Below, in pieces: positions 25,117 to 34,256 of a DNA stretch of 40,826 nt. The stretch comes from Proteobacteria bacterium UBA664 (GTDB taxonomy: Bacteria; Pseudomonadota; Gammaproteobacteria; UBA7966), in contig DBNU01000178.1 in assembly GCA_002299125.1 (NCBI GenBank), forward strand, positions 735 through 41,560. Direction: 5' to 3'. Position 1 is the stretch's first letter. Every line of letters starts with the position of its first letter. The notes beneath the pieces were generated by a model that worked only from the letters and a program-made list of their open reading frames with translations, was not told the DNA's origin and made no database searches. The translations under genes and the position numbers were made by a program.

Positions 25117-26793
25117 TCAGGCCAGTCGATCTCCGGGGGGTATCACGCGGGCGCGGGTCAGTGCGAGGTAGGTGGTATAGCCGCCGGGCAGGTTGGCACA
25201 TCGGAAGCCCTGTTGCAGCAGGAAGCGGGTGGCGTAGTAGGCGCGCTGGCCGACCTGGCAGTAGAGCGCCAGGGGTAGGTCCCGTGGCAGTTCATGGTGG
25301 CGAGAACGTATCGACGAGAACGGCAGGTTGCGCGCGCCCGCGATATGGCCGGCGGCGTACTCATGCGGCTCGCGCACATCCACGAGGCAGATGTCACCGG
25401 TGTCGACGGTGGCCCAGTCGGCAAGCGGCAGATCGCCGTGCAGGTGATTCAACGCGATCATTCCAGCGATGTTCACCGGATCCTTGGCCGCGCCGTACTG
25501 CGGCGCATAGCAGAGTTCGGCCTCCGCCAGATCGCGCACCGTCGCACCCATCTGGATGGCGGTGGCGATGACATCGATGCGCTTGTCCACACCCTCATGT
25601 CCGATCGCCTGGGCACCCAACACCCGGCCGCTGGCCGTATCGAACAACAGCTTGAGATGGATGGGGCGGGCACCCGGAAAGTAGCTCGCGTGGTGTCCGG
25701 GATGCAGGTAGATGCTCCTGTAGCCGCTGACCCCGGCGCGGGCGAGCCCCTTCTCCGGGGCACCCGTGCAGGCGACGGTGAGCCCGAAGGTGCCGACCAC
25801 GGCCGTGCCCTGGACGCCGCGAAACCGGCTCGTGCGACCGCAGAGCGACTCCGCGGCAATACGTCCCTGGCGATTGGCCGGCCCGGCGAGCGGCAGGATG
25901 GTCTCCTGTCCCGTGACCACGTGTCGTACCTCCACCGCATCGCCCACCGCCCAGATGTGTGGATCGGCCGTCCGCATCGCGCTGTCCACCACGACCGCAC
26001 CCGCGGCCCCGAGGGGCAGGCCGGCAGCGGCCGCCAGGGCGTTCTCCGGCCGGATGCCGGCCGCGAGTACCACCATGTCGGTCTCGATTCGTGCCCCGCC
26101 CGCGGTCTGCGCCACCAGGTGGCCATCGGCCTGCGACAGGGCGATCAGGGCATCATCCAGCCGCACCCCCACGCTCAGCGACTCGAGGTGTTCCTGAACG
26201 TACCAGGCCATCTCGGGGTCGAGCGGCGGCATGATCTGTGACCCGCGCTCCAGCAGCGTGATGGCCAGGCCGCGATGGGCGAGGTTCTCCGCCACCTCGA
26301 GGCCGATGAAACCGCCGCCGATGACCAGCGCACGTTGCGGGCGGCGTTCGTCTATCCAGGCCCGCATGCCGACACTGTCGGGAATGGTGCGCAGAGTGAA
26401 CACACCGGGCAGGTCGATCCCTGGGCAGTTGATGCGTATCGGTGTCGCGCCCGGTGCGAGGACCAGGGCGTCGTAGTGCTCGTCCTGCTCGCTGTCCGTC
26501 TCGAGATTGCGCACCCGGATGTGCTTCAGGCTGCGGTTGATCGCCACCACTTCGTGCCGAACGCGCACGTCGATATTGAAGTGGTCGCGGAACAGCGCGG
26601 GAGAAGCCACCAGCAGGGAATCGGCCTCGCGGATGACGTCGCCGACATGGTAGGGCAGACCGCAGTTGGCGAAGGAGACATGCGCGCCGCGCTCGAAGAG
26701 GATGATCTCGGCCCCTTCGTCCAGTCGCCGTACCCTGGCCGCACACGAAGCGCCGCCGGCCACACCACCTACGATGAGAACGCGCTGGCTCAT
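25117..26793 (-). CDS. CoA-disulfide-reductase-like flavoprotein with rhodanese domain
   Basis: This 558-aa pyridine-nucleotide disulfide oxidoreductase is of the CoADR-Rhd type. The N-terminal FAD fold starts RVLIVGGVAGGASCAAR. The single redox Cys44 lies in SFANCGLPYHVGD, as in CoA-disulfide reductases and NADH oxidases. A second dinucleotide fold is ALVIGGGFIGLEVAENLA. After the dimerisation domain, a rhodanese domain (about 460-545) carries its catalytic Cys512 in ALYCQVGQRAYYA. Relatives reduce CoA disulfide, persulfides or polysulfides; the exact substrate here is unknown. ATG 26793 has AGGAG about 9 bases upstream. It is convergent with ureG and divergent from metZ, so it is probably not part of the urease operon. 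Confidence 0.9.
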   Translation of the reverse strand: MSQRVLIVGGVAGGASCAARVRRLDEGAEIILFERGAHVSFANCGLPYHVGDVIREADSLLVASPALFRDHFNIDVRVRHEVVAINRSLKHIRVRNLETDSEQDEHYDALVLAPGATPIRINCPGIDLPGVFTLRTIPDSVGMRAWIDERRPQRALVIGGGFIGLEVAENLAHRGLAITLLERGSQIMPPLDPEMAWYVQEHLESLSVGVRLDDALIALSQADGHLVAQTAGGARIETDMVVLAAGIRPENALAAAAGLPLGAAGAVVVDSAMRTADPHIWAVGDAVEVRHVVTGQETILPLAGPANRQGRIAAESLCGRTSRFRGVQGTAVVGTFGLTVACTGAPEKGLARAGVSGYRSIYLHPGHHASYFPGARPIHLKLLFDTASGRVLGAQAIGHEGVDKRIDVIATAIQMGATVRDLAEAELCYAPQYGAAKDPVNIAGMIALNHLHGDLPLADWATVDTGDICLVDVREPHEYAAGHIAGARNLPFSSIRSRHHELPRDLPLALYCQVGQRAYYATRFLLQQGFRCANLPGGYTTYLALTRARVIPPGDRLA

Positions 26794-26900
26794 GGTTCTG
26801 GATCTCCTCGGATCGATTCGGGTTGCGGATGCCACTGCTCGCCCCGTCGGTCGCGGATCGAATGGTCACGCGATCTGCGGTGGCAGGCGACGGGGCGCGG

Positions 26901-26930
26901 ATTATGGCTGCAACTTGGGCAGCTCGTCAG
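26901..26930 (-). promoter_or_regulatory. Possible sigma-70 promoter for the CoADR-Rhd gene
   Basis: On the minus strand CTGACG (26930-26925) and CATAAT (26906-26901) are separated by 18 bases, giving partial -35 and good -10 matches. The predicted leader is about 100 bases. No equally good promoter for metZ is visible in this 237-base divergent gap. Confidence 0.33.
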
Positions 26931-27030
26931 GCCCGCCACGGCAGCGCGGTAGGAATCATCCCGCTCCCGTGGCCCCAGGTCCGCCCGCGAGGGCAGCAAC
27001 CGGGGCACACCCGAGGCATACTCCCGCGCC

Positions 27031-28242
27031 ATGTCCGCCATCGATGATCCTGAACGCCAGCCGCCCCGCCTCGCCACCCGCGCCGTGCGCGCCGGGCAGG
27101 TCCGTGGCCCCGAGGGCGAGCACTCCGAGCCCATCTACACCACCTCGAGCTTCGTCTTTGCCTCGGCCGCCGAGGCGGCCGCGCGTTTCGCCGGCACCGA
27201 GCCCGGGAATGTCTACTCGCGCTTCACCAATCCCACGGTGCGTGCCTTCGAGGAGCGTCTGAACGCCCTCGAGGGTGGGCTGCGCTGCATCGCCACCGCG
27301 ACCGGCATGGCCGCCATCTCGGCGACCACGCTCGCGCTCTGTCAGGCGGGCGATCACGTGGTCAGCTCACGCGCGATCTTCGGTGCCAGTCTGCAATGGT
27401 TCGAGCAGTGGTTGCCGCGCTATGGCATCGAGGTGACACTGGTCGCGCAGGACGACCTCGATGCTTGGCGTGCGGCACTTGCTCGACCCACTCGGCTCGT
27501 CTTCCTCGAGACCCCCTCCAATCCGCTCATGCGACTGGCCGACATCGCAGCGCTTGCGGATCTCGTGCACGCAGCGGGGGCCCTGCTCGCCGTGGACAAC
27601 TGCTTCTGTACACCGATCCTGCAGCGGCCGTTCGAACTGGGGGCCGACCTCGTCATCCACTCGGCCACCAAATACCTGGACGGTCAGGGCCGCCTGCTCG
27701 GGGGGGCGGTGCTGGCACGGGACGCCGCCGTCGCCGAGGCGGTTCATGGCTTCCTGCGTACGGCAGGTCCGAGCATGAGCGCGATGAACGCCTGGGTGTT
27801 CCTGAAAGGGCTGGAAACCCTGCCGCTGCGGATCCTTGCGCACAGTGACGCGGCCTTGATCGTGGCGCGCTGGCTCGAGGCCCGCCCTGAGGTGCTGCGC
27901 GTGCACTACCCCTTCCTCGATTCGCATCCGCAGCAGGCGCTCGCCCGTCGGCAGCAGTCGGCCGGTGGTGGCATCGTCAGCTTCGAACTGCACGGTGGGC
28001 GGGAGGCGGCGTGGCGCCTCATCGATGCGCTGCGCTGGTTCTCCATTACGGCGAACCTCGGCGACACACGCAGCACCGTTACGCATCCGGCAACCACCAC
28101 GCACGGGCGTCTTGCCGCCGAGACACGCGCTGCGGCTGGAATTGGCGACAATCTGGTGCGGCTTTCCATCGGGCTCGAAGCCGTGGAAGACCTGCTCGAG
28201 GATCTCGATGCTGCACTTCGATGCTGCGCGGCAACAAACTGA
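27031..28242 (+). CDS. metZ: O-succinylhomoserine sulfhydrylase
   Basis: This 403-aa PLP enzyme of the Cys/Met metabolism family makes homocysteine from O-succinylhomoserine and sulfide. Key features are the YTTSSFVFASAAEAAARFAG and NVYSRFTNPTVRAFEERL blocks and the PLP lysine Lys214 in HSATKYLDGQGR. The late motif is NLGDTRSTVTHPATTTHGRL. The closest pattern I recall is Pseudomonas MetZ. The ribosome site before ATG 27031 is poor, but the N-terminal residues align with the family. In Pseudomonas this gene follows purF directly; here 26 kb of nitrogen genes lie between. Confidence 0.94.
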   Translation: MSAIDDPERQPPRLATRAVRAGQVRGPEGEHSEPIYTTSSFVFASAAEAAARFAGTEPGNVYSRFTNPTVRAFEERLNALEGGLRCIATATGMAAISATTLALCQAGDHVVSSRAIFGASLQWFEQWLPRYGIEVTLVAQDDLDAWRAALARPTRLVFLETPSNPLMRLADIAALADLVHAAGALLAVDNCFCTPILQRPFELGADLVIHSATKYLDGQGRLLGGAVLARDAAVAEAVHGFLRTAGPSMSAMNAWVFLKGLETLPLRILAHSDAALIVARWLEARPEVLRVHYPFLDSHPQQALARRQQSAGGGIVSFELHGGREAAWRLIDALRWFSITANLGDTRSTVTHPATTTHGRLAAETRAAAGIGDNLVRLSIGLEAVEDLLEDLDAALRCCAATN

Positions 28243-28314
28243 CCCGACTGCGCAACCGGTACGGTGTTGCCATATTGCTGTGCAGCATCAAAGGCTTGGC
28301 GTTTCAATCCCGCG

Positions 28315-28344
28315 TTGCGCCTCGCAAAATGCGCGTGCTAGAGT
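28315..28344 (+). promoter_or_regulatory. Sigma-70-type promoter upstream of sgaA
   Basis: TTGCGC (28315-28320), an 18-base spacer, and TAGAGT (28339-28344) preceded by TGC form an extended -10 promoter. The start would lie near 28351, leaving a leader of about 150 bases to sgaA. It is the natural candidate for driving the serine-cycle genes. Confidence 0.5.
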
Positions 28345-28504
28345 CCCATCCCGATTTAGGCGGTGCGCGCTTGTGACAGAGACCTGCGAAGTCACGCATC
28401 AACCATGAACCCCCTCCCGTTGCATCCGCGTGACGCCTCAGTTCCGGGTATTCCCGGCTGCCAAGGCGCGCCGACGCACGTCATCCTGCAAGGAGCAACC
28501 GCCC

Positions 28505-29680
28505 ATGGCCGGTCGTAATTTCCTCTTCATCCCGGGTCCGACCAACATCCCCGATCGCATCATGCGGGCGATGCACCTCGCGCAGGAGGACATGCGCGCC
28601 CCGGATCTGCCTGCGTTCACCAAGCCGCTCTACGAGGATGTGAAGAAGGTCCTCAAGACGGACACCGGTCGGGTGTTCATCTTCCCGGCCAGTGGCACCG
28701 GCGGCTGGGAAGCGGCCATCCAGAACACCCTTTCCCCGGGTGACAAGGTGCTGATGTCCGGCTTCGGCCATTTCAGCAACCTCTGGATCGACATGAACCG
28801 ACGCTTCGGGCTCGATGTCCAGGCCCTGGATGTCGAGTGGGGCGAGGGGGTGCCGGCCGAGCAGTACTACGAGATCCTCGCGGCCGACACGAAGCACGAG
28901 ATCAAGGGCGTCTTCGCCACCCACAACGAGACCGCGACCGGTGTCGCCAGCGACATCGCCGCCGTGCGCAAGGCGCTGGATGCCGCCAAGCATCCCGCCC
29001 TGCTGTACGTGGACGGTGTGAGCTCGGTGGCCTCCATCGATTTCCGCATGGACGAATGGGGCGTGGACCTCATCGTGTCGGGCTCGCAGAAGGGCTTCAT
29101 GCTGCCCACCGGTCTCGCCATCGTCGGTGTCAGCCAGAAGGCGCTCGAGGCCATGAAGACGGCCAAGCTCCCACGCTGTTTTTTCGATTTCGCCGATCAG
29201 ATCCGTACCAACGATCTGGGGTACTTCCCCTACACGCCGCCGATGCTCCTGCTGCGTGGCCTGCGCGAATCGCTGAACATGATCGCCGAAGAGGGTCTGG
29301 AGAACATCTTCGCCCGTCACCATCGCTATGCCGAGGCCATTCGCCGCGCGGTCTCCGCATGGGGGCTGTCGTTGGTGGCCAAGGAGCCCAAGTGGTACTC
29401 CGACACCGTGAGCGCCATCTACGTGCCGGAAGGCATCAACAGCAATGACGTCAACAAGCACGCCTACGGTCGCTACAACCTTTCGCTTTCGATCGGGTTG
29501 GCGAAGGTCGCAGGCAAGGCCTTCCGCATCGGTCACCTGGGAGACCTCAACGAGCTCATGGTCCTGGCGACCATCTCGGTGACGGAGATGGCGCTGCTCG
29601 ATGCCGGTGTGAAGGTGGAACTCGGCTCCGGCGTCGCGGCAGCCCAAGGCTATCTGCGCGGGACGGCCAAGGCCATCTGA
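28505..29680 (+). CDS. sgaA: Serine-glyoxylate aminotransferase
   Basis: This 391-aa class V PLP aminotransferase converts serine plus glyoxylate to hydroxypyruvate plus glycine, a defining serine-cycle step. The N-terminus NFLFIPGPTNIPDRIMRAMH and the core FIFPASGTGGWEAAIQNTLSP are characteristic. The PLP lysine is Lys196 in VSGSQKGFMLPTG. AGGAG (28491-28495) sits 9 bases before ATG 28505; an in-frame ATG at 28430 has no ribosome site. A strong hairpin (29691-29728) follows, after which the rest of the cycle genes begin. Its neighbours make a role in C1 assimilation, rather than only photorespiratory-type glyoxylate disposal, the best reading. Confidence 0.95.
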   Translation: MAGRNFLFIPGPTNIPDRIMRAMHLAQEDMRAPDLPAFTKPLYEDVKKVLKTDTGRVFIFPASGTGGWEAAIQNTLSPGDKVLMSGFGHFSNLWIDMNRRFGLDVQALDVEWGEGVPAEQYYEILAADTKHEIKGVFATHNETATGVASDIAAVRKALDAAKHPALLYVDGVSSVASIDFRMDEWGVDLIVSGSQKGFMLPTGLAIVGVSQKALEAMKTAKLPRCFFDFADQIRTNDLGYFPYTPPMLLLRGLRESLNMIAEEGLENIFARHHRYAEAIRRAVSAWGLSLVAKEPKWYSDTVSAIYVPEGINSNDVNKHAYGRYNLSLSIGLAKVAGKAFRIGHLGDLNELMVLATISVTEMALLDAGVKVELGSGVAAAQGYLRGTAKAI

Positions 29681-30055
29681 GCCCTGGCTCGCCGTGGGTG
29701 GATGGGCAAGCGCCCCTCCGCCCACGGCCGCAGTCTGGATCGGTACCCGCGGGGGAATGTCCGTGGGCGTGGCAGTCAGTAGCCGGTCCGGCGTCCATCC
29801 CGGTCGGTTCTTCAATCTGTGCCCGGATCCATGCAGTCCGGCTCGACCTGGTCGACGTGACAGGCGGTCCTCGAGTCTCCCGCGGGTGGGGTGTGACCGA
29901 TTTCCGTCGCTTCCCCCGATCTGTCCCCGCGAGTCGCGCGCGCCGCCCTGCTGCCGCAGCCCGGCCGGGCCCCCGCCCGCATCGCGGCGTCCTGCACGTC
30001 GTGCCGAGACGCCCATTGCGGGTCCATCGTTCGCAACCTTCGAGGGGGACCACCC
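29681..30055 (+). other. 375-base gap between sgaA and mclA
   Basis: Apart from the hairpin at 29691-29728 I see no gene here. The region is extremely GC-rich, with inverted-repeat patches such as GCAGCCCGGCCGGGC around 29956-29970. I find no clear sigma-70 promoter. GAGGGGG about 10 bases before ATG 30056 serves as the ribosome site for mclA. Confidence 0.55.
29691..29728 (+). terminator. Hairpin after sgaA (terminator or processing site)
   Basis: GCCGTGGG (29691-29698) pairs with CCCACGGC (29721-29728). Inner pairs GGA/TCC and GGGC/GCCC, separated by single mismatches, give a long near-symmetrical stem with loop AAGC. It starts 10 bases after the stop. No U-tract follows, so partial termination or mRNA stabilisation is as likely as full termination. 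Confidence 0.45.
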
Positions 30056-31006
30056 ATGAGCTTCACCCAGTTCAAACCCGTCCGCACCCGGCTGCAGCGC
30101 AGCGAGCTGGCGGTGCCCGGCTCCAATCCCACGATGATCGAGAAGGCGCTCACCGCGGACGCCGACTACGTCTTCCTCGACTGTGAGGATGCGGTCGCCC
30201 CGGATCTGAAGGAGACCGCCCGCAAGAACATCATCCAGGCCCTGAATGACCTCGACTGGGCCGGTCACGGCAAGACAGTCTCGGTACGCATCAACGGTCT
30301 CGATACCCACTACATGTATCGCGATGTCGTCGATATCGTCGAGCAGGCAGGGCATAAGCTCGATACCATCCTCATTCCGAAGGCCGGCACGGCAGCCGAC
30401 GTCTATATGGTCGATTGCATGCTCACCCAGATCGAGGAAGCAAAGGGGATCCAGCATCGGATCGGTCTGGAGTGCCTCATCGAGATTGCGCTTGGCATGG
30501 CCAACGTCGAGGCGATTGCCCAGAGCAGCCGCCGACTGGAAGCGCTGCATTTCGGTGTTGCGGATTTTGCGGCGAGCTGCCGCGCCCGCACCGTCAATAT
30601 CGGTGGTCTCAATCCGGATTACCCCGGCGACCAGTGGCACAGTGCCCTGCAGCGCATGGTGATTACCTGCCGAGCCTACGGTCTGCGCGCCATCGATGGT
30701 CCCTTCGGTGATTTCAACGATCCCGAGGGCTATCGCGATGCCGCCCGGCGCGCTGCTGCGATGGGCTATGAGGGCAAGTGGGCCATCCACCCCTCTCAGG
30801 TCGCGCTCGCCAACGAAGTGATGTCGCCACCCGAGAAGGAGGTGGACCGTGCCCGTCGGGTGCTCGTGGCGCTGGATGAGGCGGCCAAAGCCGGCAAGGG
30901 TGCCGCCCAGCTCGACGGCAGGATGATCGACGCCGCTTCGGCCCGCATGGCCGAGAACGTGGTGCGCCAGGCCGACGCCATCGCCGCGCGCTCGGCCAGG
31001 GCCTGA
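30056..31006 (+). CDS. mclA: Malyl-CoA lyase
   Basis: This 316-aa CitE/HpcH-family lyase cleaves malyl-CoA to acetyl-CoA and glyoxylate, closing the serine cycle. Visible are RLQRSELAVPGSNPTMIEKA, the metal-site region YVFLDCEDAVAPD (about 38-50), TILIPKAGTAADVYM, GLECLIEIALGMANVEAIA and GKWAIHPSQVALANE. The length fits MclA (about 315-325 aa). Immediate linkage to malate-CoA ligase subunits supports this over citrate lyase beta. Some members also act on methylmalyl-CoA. Confidence 0.93.
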   Translation: MSFTQFKPVRTRLQRSELAVPGSNPTMIEKALTADADYVFLDCEDAVAPDLKETARKNIIQALNDLDWAGHGKTVSVRINGLDTHYMYRDVVDIVEQAGHKLDTILIPKAGTAADVYMVDCMLTQIEEAKGIQHRIGLECLIEIALGMANVEAIAQSSRRLEALHFGVADFAASCRARTVNIGGLNPDYPGDQWHSALQRMVITCRAYGLRAIDGPFGDFNDPEGYRDAARRAAAMGYEGKWAIHPSQVALANEVMSPPEKEVDRARRVLVALDEAAKAGKGAAQLDGRMIDAASARMAENVVRQADAIAARSARA

Positions 31007-31066
31007 GCGCGCACCGAGTCAACGCAGCCCTCGTTACCCCTTCAATCGCTTTCCGGAGAACACAGC

Positions 31067-32242
31067 ATGGAAATCCATGAGTATCAGGCCAAGGAGATCC
31101 TCCAGAAGTTCGGTATCCAGACCCCGCCCGGCGGTCTGGCCTACAGCCCAGAGCAGGCCGCCTATCGGGCGCGCGAGATCGGCGGCGAGCGCTGGGTGGT
31201 CAAGGCACAGATCCACTCCGGTGCCCGGGGCAAGGCTGGCGGTATCAAGGTCTGCAGCAATGACGACGAGATCTGGGAGGCCGCCGACGAGCTCCTCGGC
31301 AAGCGCCTCGTTACCCATCAGACCGGGCCGGCCGGCAAGGTAGTGCATCGGCTGTATGTCGAGGCCGCGACCGAGATCGAGCGTGAGATCTACCTCGGCC
31401 TCGTGCTTGATCGGGCCCAAGAGCGCGTCGTGGTGGTGGCCTCTGCCGAAGGCGGCATGGAGATCGAGGAGATCGCCCGGGAACGGCCCGACTCCATCAT
31501 CCGTGCGGCCATCGAACCGGCAGTGGGGATGCAGGACTTCCAGGCGCGTGAGCTCGCCTTCGGCCTCGGTCTGCCCGCCTCGCTCGTGAGCCAGGCCGTG
31601 ACCACCTTCCTCGGTGTCTACCGCGCCTTCCGCGACCTGGATGCGACGATGGTCGAGATCAATCCGCTGGTCATCACCCGCGACGGCCGGCTGCTCGCGC
31701 TGGATGCGAAGATGTCTTTCGACGACAACGCGATCTTCCGGCGCCCGAACATCTCCGAACTGCGGGACAAGTCGCAGGAGGATCCGCGCGAGATGCAGGC
31801 CGCCGACCGTGGTCTGTCCTACGTGGGATTGGACGGCAACATCGGCAACATCATCAACGGCGCGGGTCTGGCCATGGCCACCATGGACATGATCCAGCAC
31901 GCCGGTGGCGAGCCCGCGAACTTCCTCGACATCGGTGGTGGCGCTTCGCCGGAGCGTGTGGCGAAGGCCTTCCGCCTCGTGCTCTCCGACGACAACGTCG
32001 AGGCGATGCTGGTGAACATCTTCGCCGGCATCAACCGCTGCGACTGGGTGGCGGAAGGTGTCGTGCAGGCTGTGCGCAACATCGATCTCAAGATGCCGCT
32101 CGTGGTGCGACTGGCCGGCACCAATGTGGAGGCTGGCCGGCAGATCCTGCGCGACAGTGGTCTGCCCATCATCACCGCCGAGACGCTGGCAGAGGCCGCC
32201 GAGAAGGTGGTCGCCGCGTGGAAACAGGCGACCGGCAAGTAA
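31067..32242 (+). CDS. mtkA: Malate-CoA ligase beta subunit (malate thiokinase)
   Basis: This 391-aa ATP-grasp subunit is homologous to succinyl-CoA synthetase beta. With MtkB it makes malyl-CoA from malate, CoA and ATP. It begins MEIHEYQAKEILQKFGIQTP and has KAQIHSGARGKAGGIK (about 45-60), MVEINPLVITRDGRLLALDA and the C-terminal NIFAGINRCDWVAEG. GGAG (31054-31057) precedes the start by 9 bases. Sequence alone separates it poorly from SucC. The call rests on its position between malyl-CoA lyase and PEP carboxylase. Confidence 0.92.
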   Translation: MEIHEYQAKEILQKFGIQTPPGGLAYSPEQAAYRAREIGGERWVVKAQIHSGARGKAGGIKVCSNDDEIWEAADELLGKRLVTHQTGPAGKVVHRLYVEAATEIEREIYLGLVLDRAQERVVVVASAEGGMEIEEIARERPDSIIRAAIEPAVGMQDFQARELAFGLGLPASLVSQAVTTFLGVYRAFRDLDATMVEINPLVITRDGRLLALDAKMSFDDNAIFRRPNISELRDKSQEDPREMQAADRGLSYVGLDGNIGNIINGAGLAMATMDMIQHAGGEPANFLDIGGGASPERVAKAFRLVLSDDNVEAMLVNIFAGINRCDWVAEGVVQAVRNIDLKMPLVVRLAGTNVEAGRQILRDSGLPIITAETLAEAAEKVVAAWKQATGK

Positions 32243-32276
32243 GCCGCGGCCAACCGACAGAACGAGGAAAAAAACA

Positions 32277-33176
32277 ATGGCGATTCTTCTGACTTCCGAG
32301 ACCCCGGTCATCGTCCAGGGCTTCACTGGCCAGATCGGCACCTTTCACGCCAAGGAAATGATCGAATACGGCACCCGCGTGGTAGGTGGTGTCACTCCCG
32401 GCAAGGGCGGCACGACCCATCTCGAGCGGCCCGTCTTCAACACCGTCAAGGACGCGGTTCAAGAGACCGGCGCCGAGGCCAGCATCATTTTCGTGCCCGC
32501 GCCCTATGCCGCCGATTCGATCATGGAAGCAGCCGACGCGGGGATCCGCTACTGCGTGGCCATCACCGATGGCATTCCGGCGCACGACATGATCCGGGTG
32601 AAGCGCTACATGCGCCGCTACCGGGTAGAGAACCGCATGCGCCTGACCGGCCCCAACTGTGCCGGTACCATCAGCCCGGGTCAGGGCATGATGGGCATCA
32701 TGCCCGGCCACATCTACATGCGCGGCAACGTCGGTATCGTCGGTCGCTCGGGCACTCTCGGTTACGAGGCTGCATCGCAGATGAAGGCGCTCGGGATCGG
32801 CGTCACCACCTCGGTTGGTATCGGTGGCGACCCAATCAACGGCAGCAGTTTCCGCGACATCCTGGAACTCTTCGAGCAGGATCCAGAGACGAAAGCGGTC
32901 ATGATGATCGGCGAGATCGGTGGTCCGCAGGAGGCCGAGGCCGCGCAGTACGTGCGTGACCACATGAGCAAGCCCGTGGTGGCCTACATCGCCGGTCTCA
33001 CGGCACCGAAGGGTCGTCGCATGGGACATGCCGGCGCGATCATCTCCGCCTTCGGCGAGAGTGCCGCCGAGAAGGTGGAGATCCTGAAGGAGGCCGGTGT
33101 GACGGTGGCACCGAGTCCCGCCGAGCTCGGGGTGACAATGGCGCGCCTGCTGCAGCAGCACGGCATCGCTGCCTGA
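32277..33176 (+). CDS. mtkB: Malate-CoA ligase alpha subunit
   Basis: This 299-aa subunit is homologous to succinyl-CoA synthetase alpha. The N-terminal CoA-binding fold has VIVQGFTGQIGTFHAKEMI. The NCAGTISPGQGMMGIMPGHI segment and the phosphohistidine His251 in GRRMGHAGAIISAFGES are conserved. ATG 32277 follows GAGGAAA (32264-32270) by 6 bases and lies 34 bases after mtkA. It is translated in step with mtkA as the two halves of the thiokinase. Confidence 0.93.
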   Translation: MAILLTSETPVIVQGFTGQIGTFHAKEMIEYGTRVVGGVTPGKGGTTHLERPVFNTVKDAVQETGAEASIIFVPAPYAADSIMEAADAGIRYCVAITDGIPAHDMIRVKRYMRRYRVENRMRLTGPNCAGTISPGQGMMGIMPGHIYMRGNVGIVGRSGTLGYEAASQMKALGIGVTTSVGIGGDPINGSSFRDILELFEQDPETKAVMMIGEIGGPQEAEAAQYVRDHMSKPVVAYIAGLTAPKGRRMGHAGAIISAFGESAAEKVEILKEAGVTVAPSPAELGVTMARLLQQHGIAA

Positions 33177-33284
33177 CGGCGATCCGGCGCGCAGCCCTTG
33201 CACCCGCCCGGTGCCGGCCCTCCGTGGGTCGGTGCCGCGCGGGTGTTTCGTGGCAAACCCCTACGAGTATCCCCGGAGCCTGAA

Positions 33285-34256
33285 ATGAGCAAGCCGAAGA
33301 TCCTGATAACCCGTGCCTGGCCAAAGCAGGTCGAGGATGACCTCGCGGGCCGCTATGAAGTCACTCGCAACACCAGCGATGTACCAATGACGGTCGCAGA
33401 GCTGCAACAGGCGCTCCGCGATCACGATGCGGTCTGCCCGACAGTCAGCGATCGAATCACGGCCGAGGTGCTCTCGGTGAGACCGCTGCGCACGAAGATC
33501 CTCGGTAACTTCGGTGTTGGCTTCAATCACATCGACCTCGAGGCTGCCCGCGCGGCCGGTGTCACGGTAAGCAACACCCCGGAAGTGCTGACGGACTGTA
33601 CGGCGGACACCGCGATGACAGTCATGCTGATGATTGCGCGCCGAGCCGGCGAGGGTGAACGCCACGTGCGCACCAAGGCTTGGACCGGCTGGCGCCCCAC
33701 CCACATGATGGGCACCAAGGTGACCGGCAAGACGCTCGGCCTCATCGGGTTTGGGCGCATCGCCCGGGCGATGGCCCACAAGGCCCACCATGGCTTCGAT
33801 ATGCGCATCCTCTTCAACGACCCCTTCCCGCCGCCCGCCGAAGTGAGTGCCGCCCTCGGTGCCACGGCCCTGCCGACCGTCGAGGACGTGCTGCGGCAGG
33901 CGGATTTCGTCGCCTTGCACTGCCCCGGTGGCAAGGATACCTACCACCTCATGAACGCCGAGCGTCTGCGGCTGATGAAGCCCGGCGCCTTTCTCATCAA
34001 TACGGCCCGTGGCGATGTGGTGGATGAGGCGGCGCTCATCGAGGCGCTCCGTGCCGGCGCCATCGCCGGTGCCGGTCTCGATGTGTTCGAGCGCGAACCC
34101 CAGGTATCCGAGGCCTTGCTCGGAATGGAGAACGTTGTCCTGTTGCCCCACCTCGGCTCTGCGACCACCGAAACGCGAGTGGCCATGGGTATGCGCGTCG
34201 CCCAGAACCTCGATCTCTTCTTCTCTGGTCAGCCACTGCGCGACAAGGTGGTCTGA
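33285..34256 (+). CDS. Hydroxypyruvate/glyoxylate reductase (D-2-hydroxyacid dehydrogenase)
   Basis: This 323-aa NAD(P)-dependent D-2-hydroxyacid dehydrogenase sits where the serine cycle needs hydroxypyruvate reductase, making D-glycerate. The nucleotide fold is LGLIGFGRIARAMA (151-164). Catalytic residues are Arg242 (NTARGD), Glu271 (VFEREP) and His289 (LLPHLGSATTE). GGAG (33275-33278) supports ATG 33285. The N-terminus (KILITRAWPKQVEDDL) resembles the GyaR/GRHPR glyoxylate reductase branch more than the HprA of Methylobacterium, so I leave the symbol empty. Its stop shares a base with the ppc start (TGATG), indicating coupling. Confidence 0.9.
   Translation: MSKPKILITRAWPKQVEDDLAGRYEVTRNTSDVPMTVAELQQALRDHDAVCPTVSDRITAEVLSVRPLRTKILGNFGVGFNHIDLEAARAAGVTVSNTPEVLTDCTADTAMTVMLMIARRAGEGERHVRTKAWTGWRPTHMMGTKVTGKTLGLIGFGRIARAMAHKAHHGFDMRILFNDPFPPPAEVSAALGATALPTVEDVLRQADFVALHCPGGKDTYHLMNAERLRLMKPGAFLINTARGDVVDEAALIEALRAGAIAGAGLDVFEREPQVSEALLGMENVVLLPHLGSATTETRVAMGMRVAQNLDLFFSGQPLRDKVV

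Noticed and set aside
28351..28504. Riboswitch in the sgaA leader
   Set aside because: A leader of about 150 bases before a glycine/serine enzyme prompted a look for a glycine riboswitch, but I could not find its conserved core.
28481..30790. A 769-codon open frame on the minus strand across sgaA and mclA
   Set aside because: It is antisense to two well-recognised enzymes, spans their intergenic gap, has no family motifs, and is explained by high GC at third codon positions.
31034..32341. A 435-codon minus-strand open frame across mtkA
   Set aside because: mtkA is clearly coding on the plus strand; the antisense frame is a compositional shadow.
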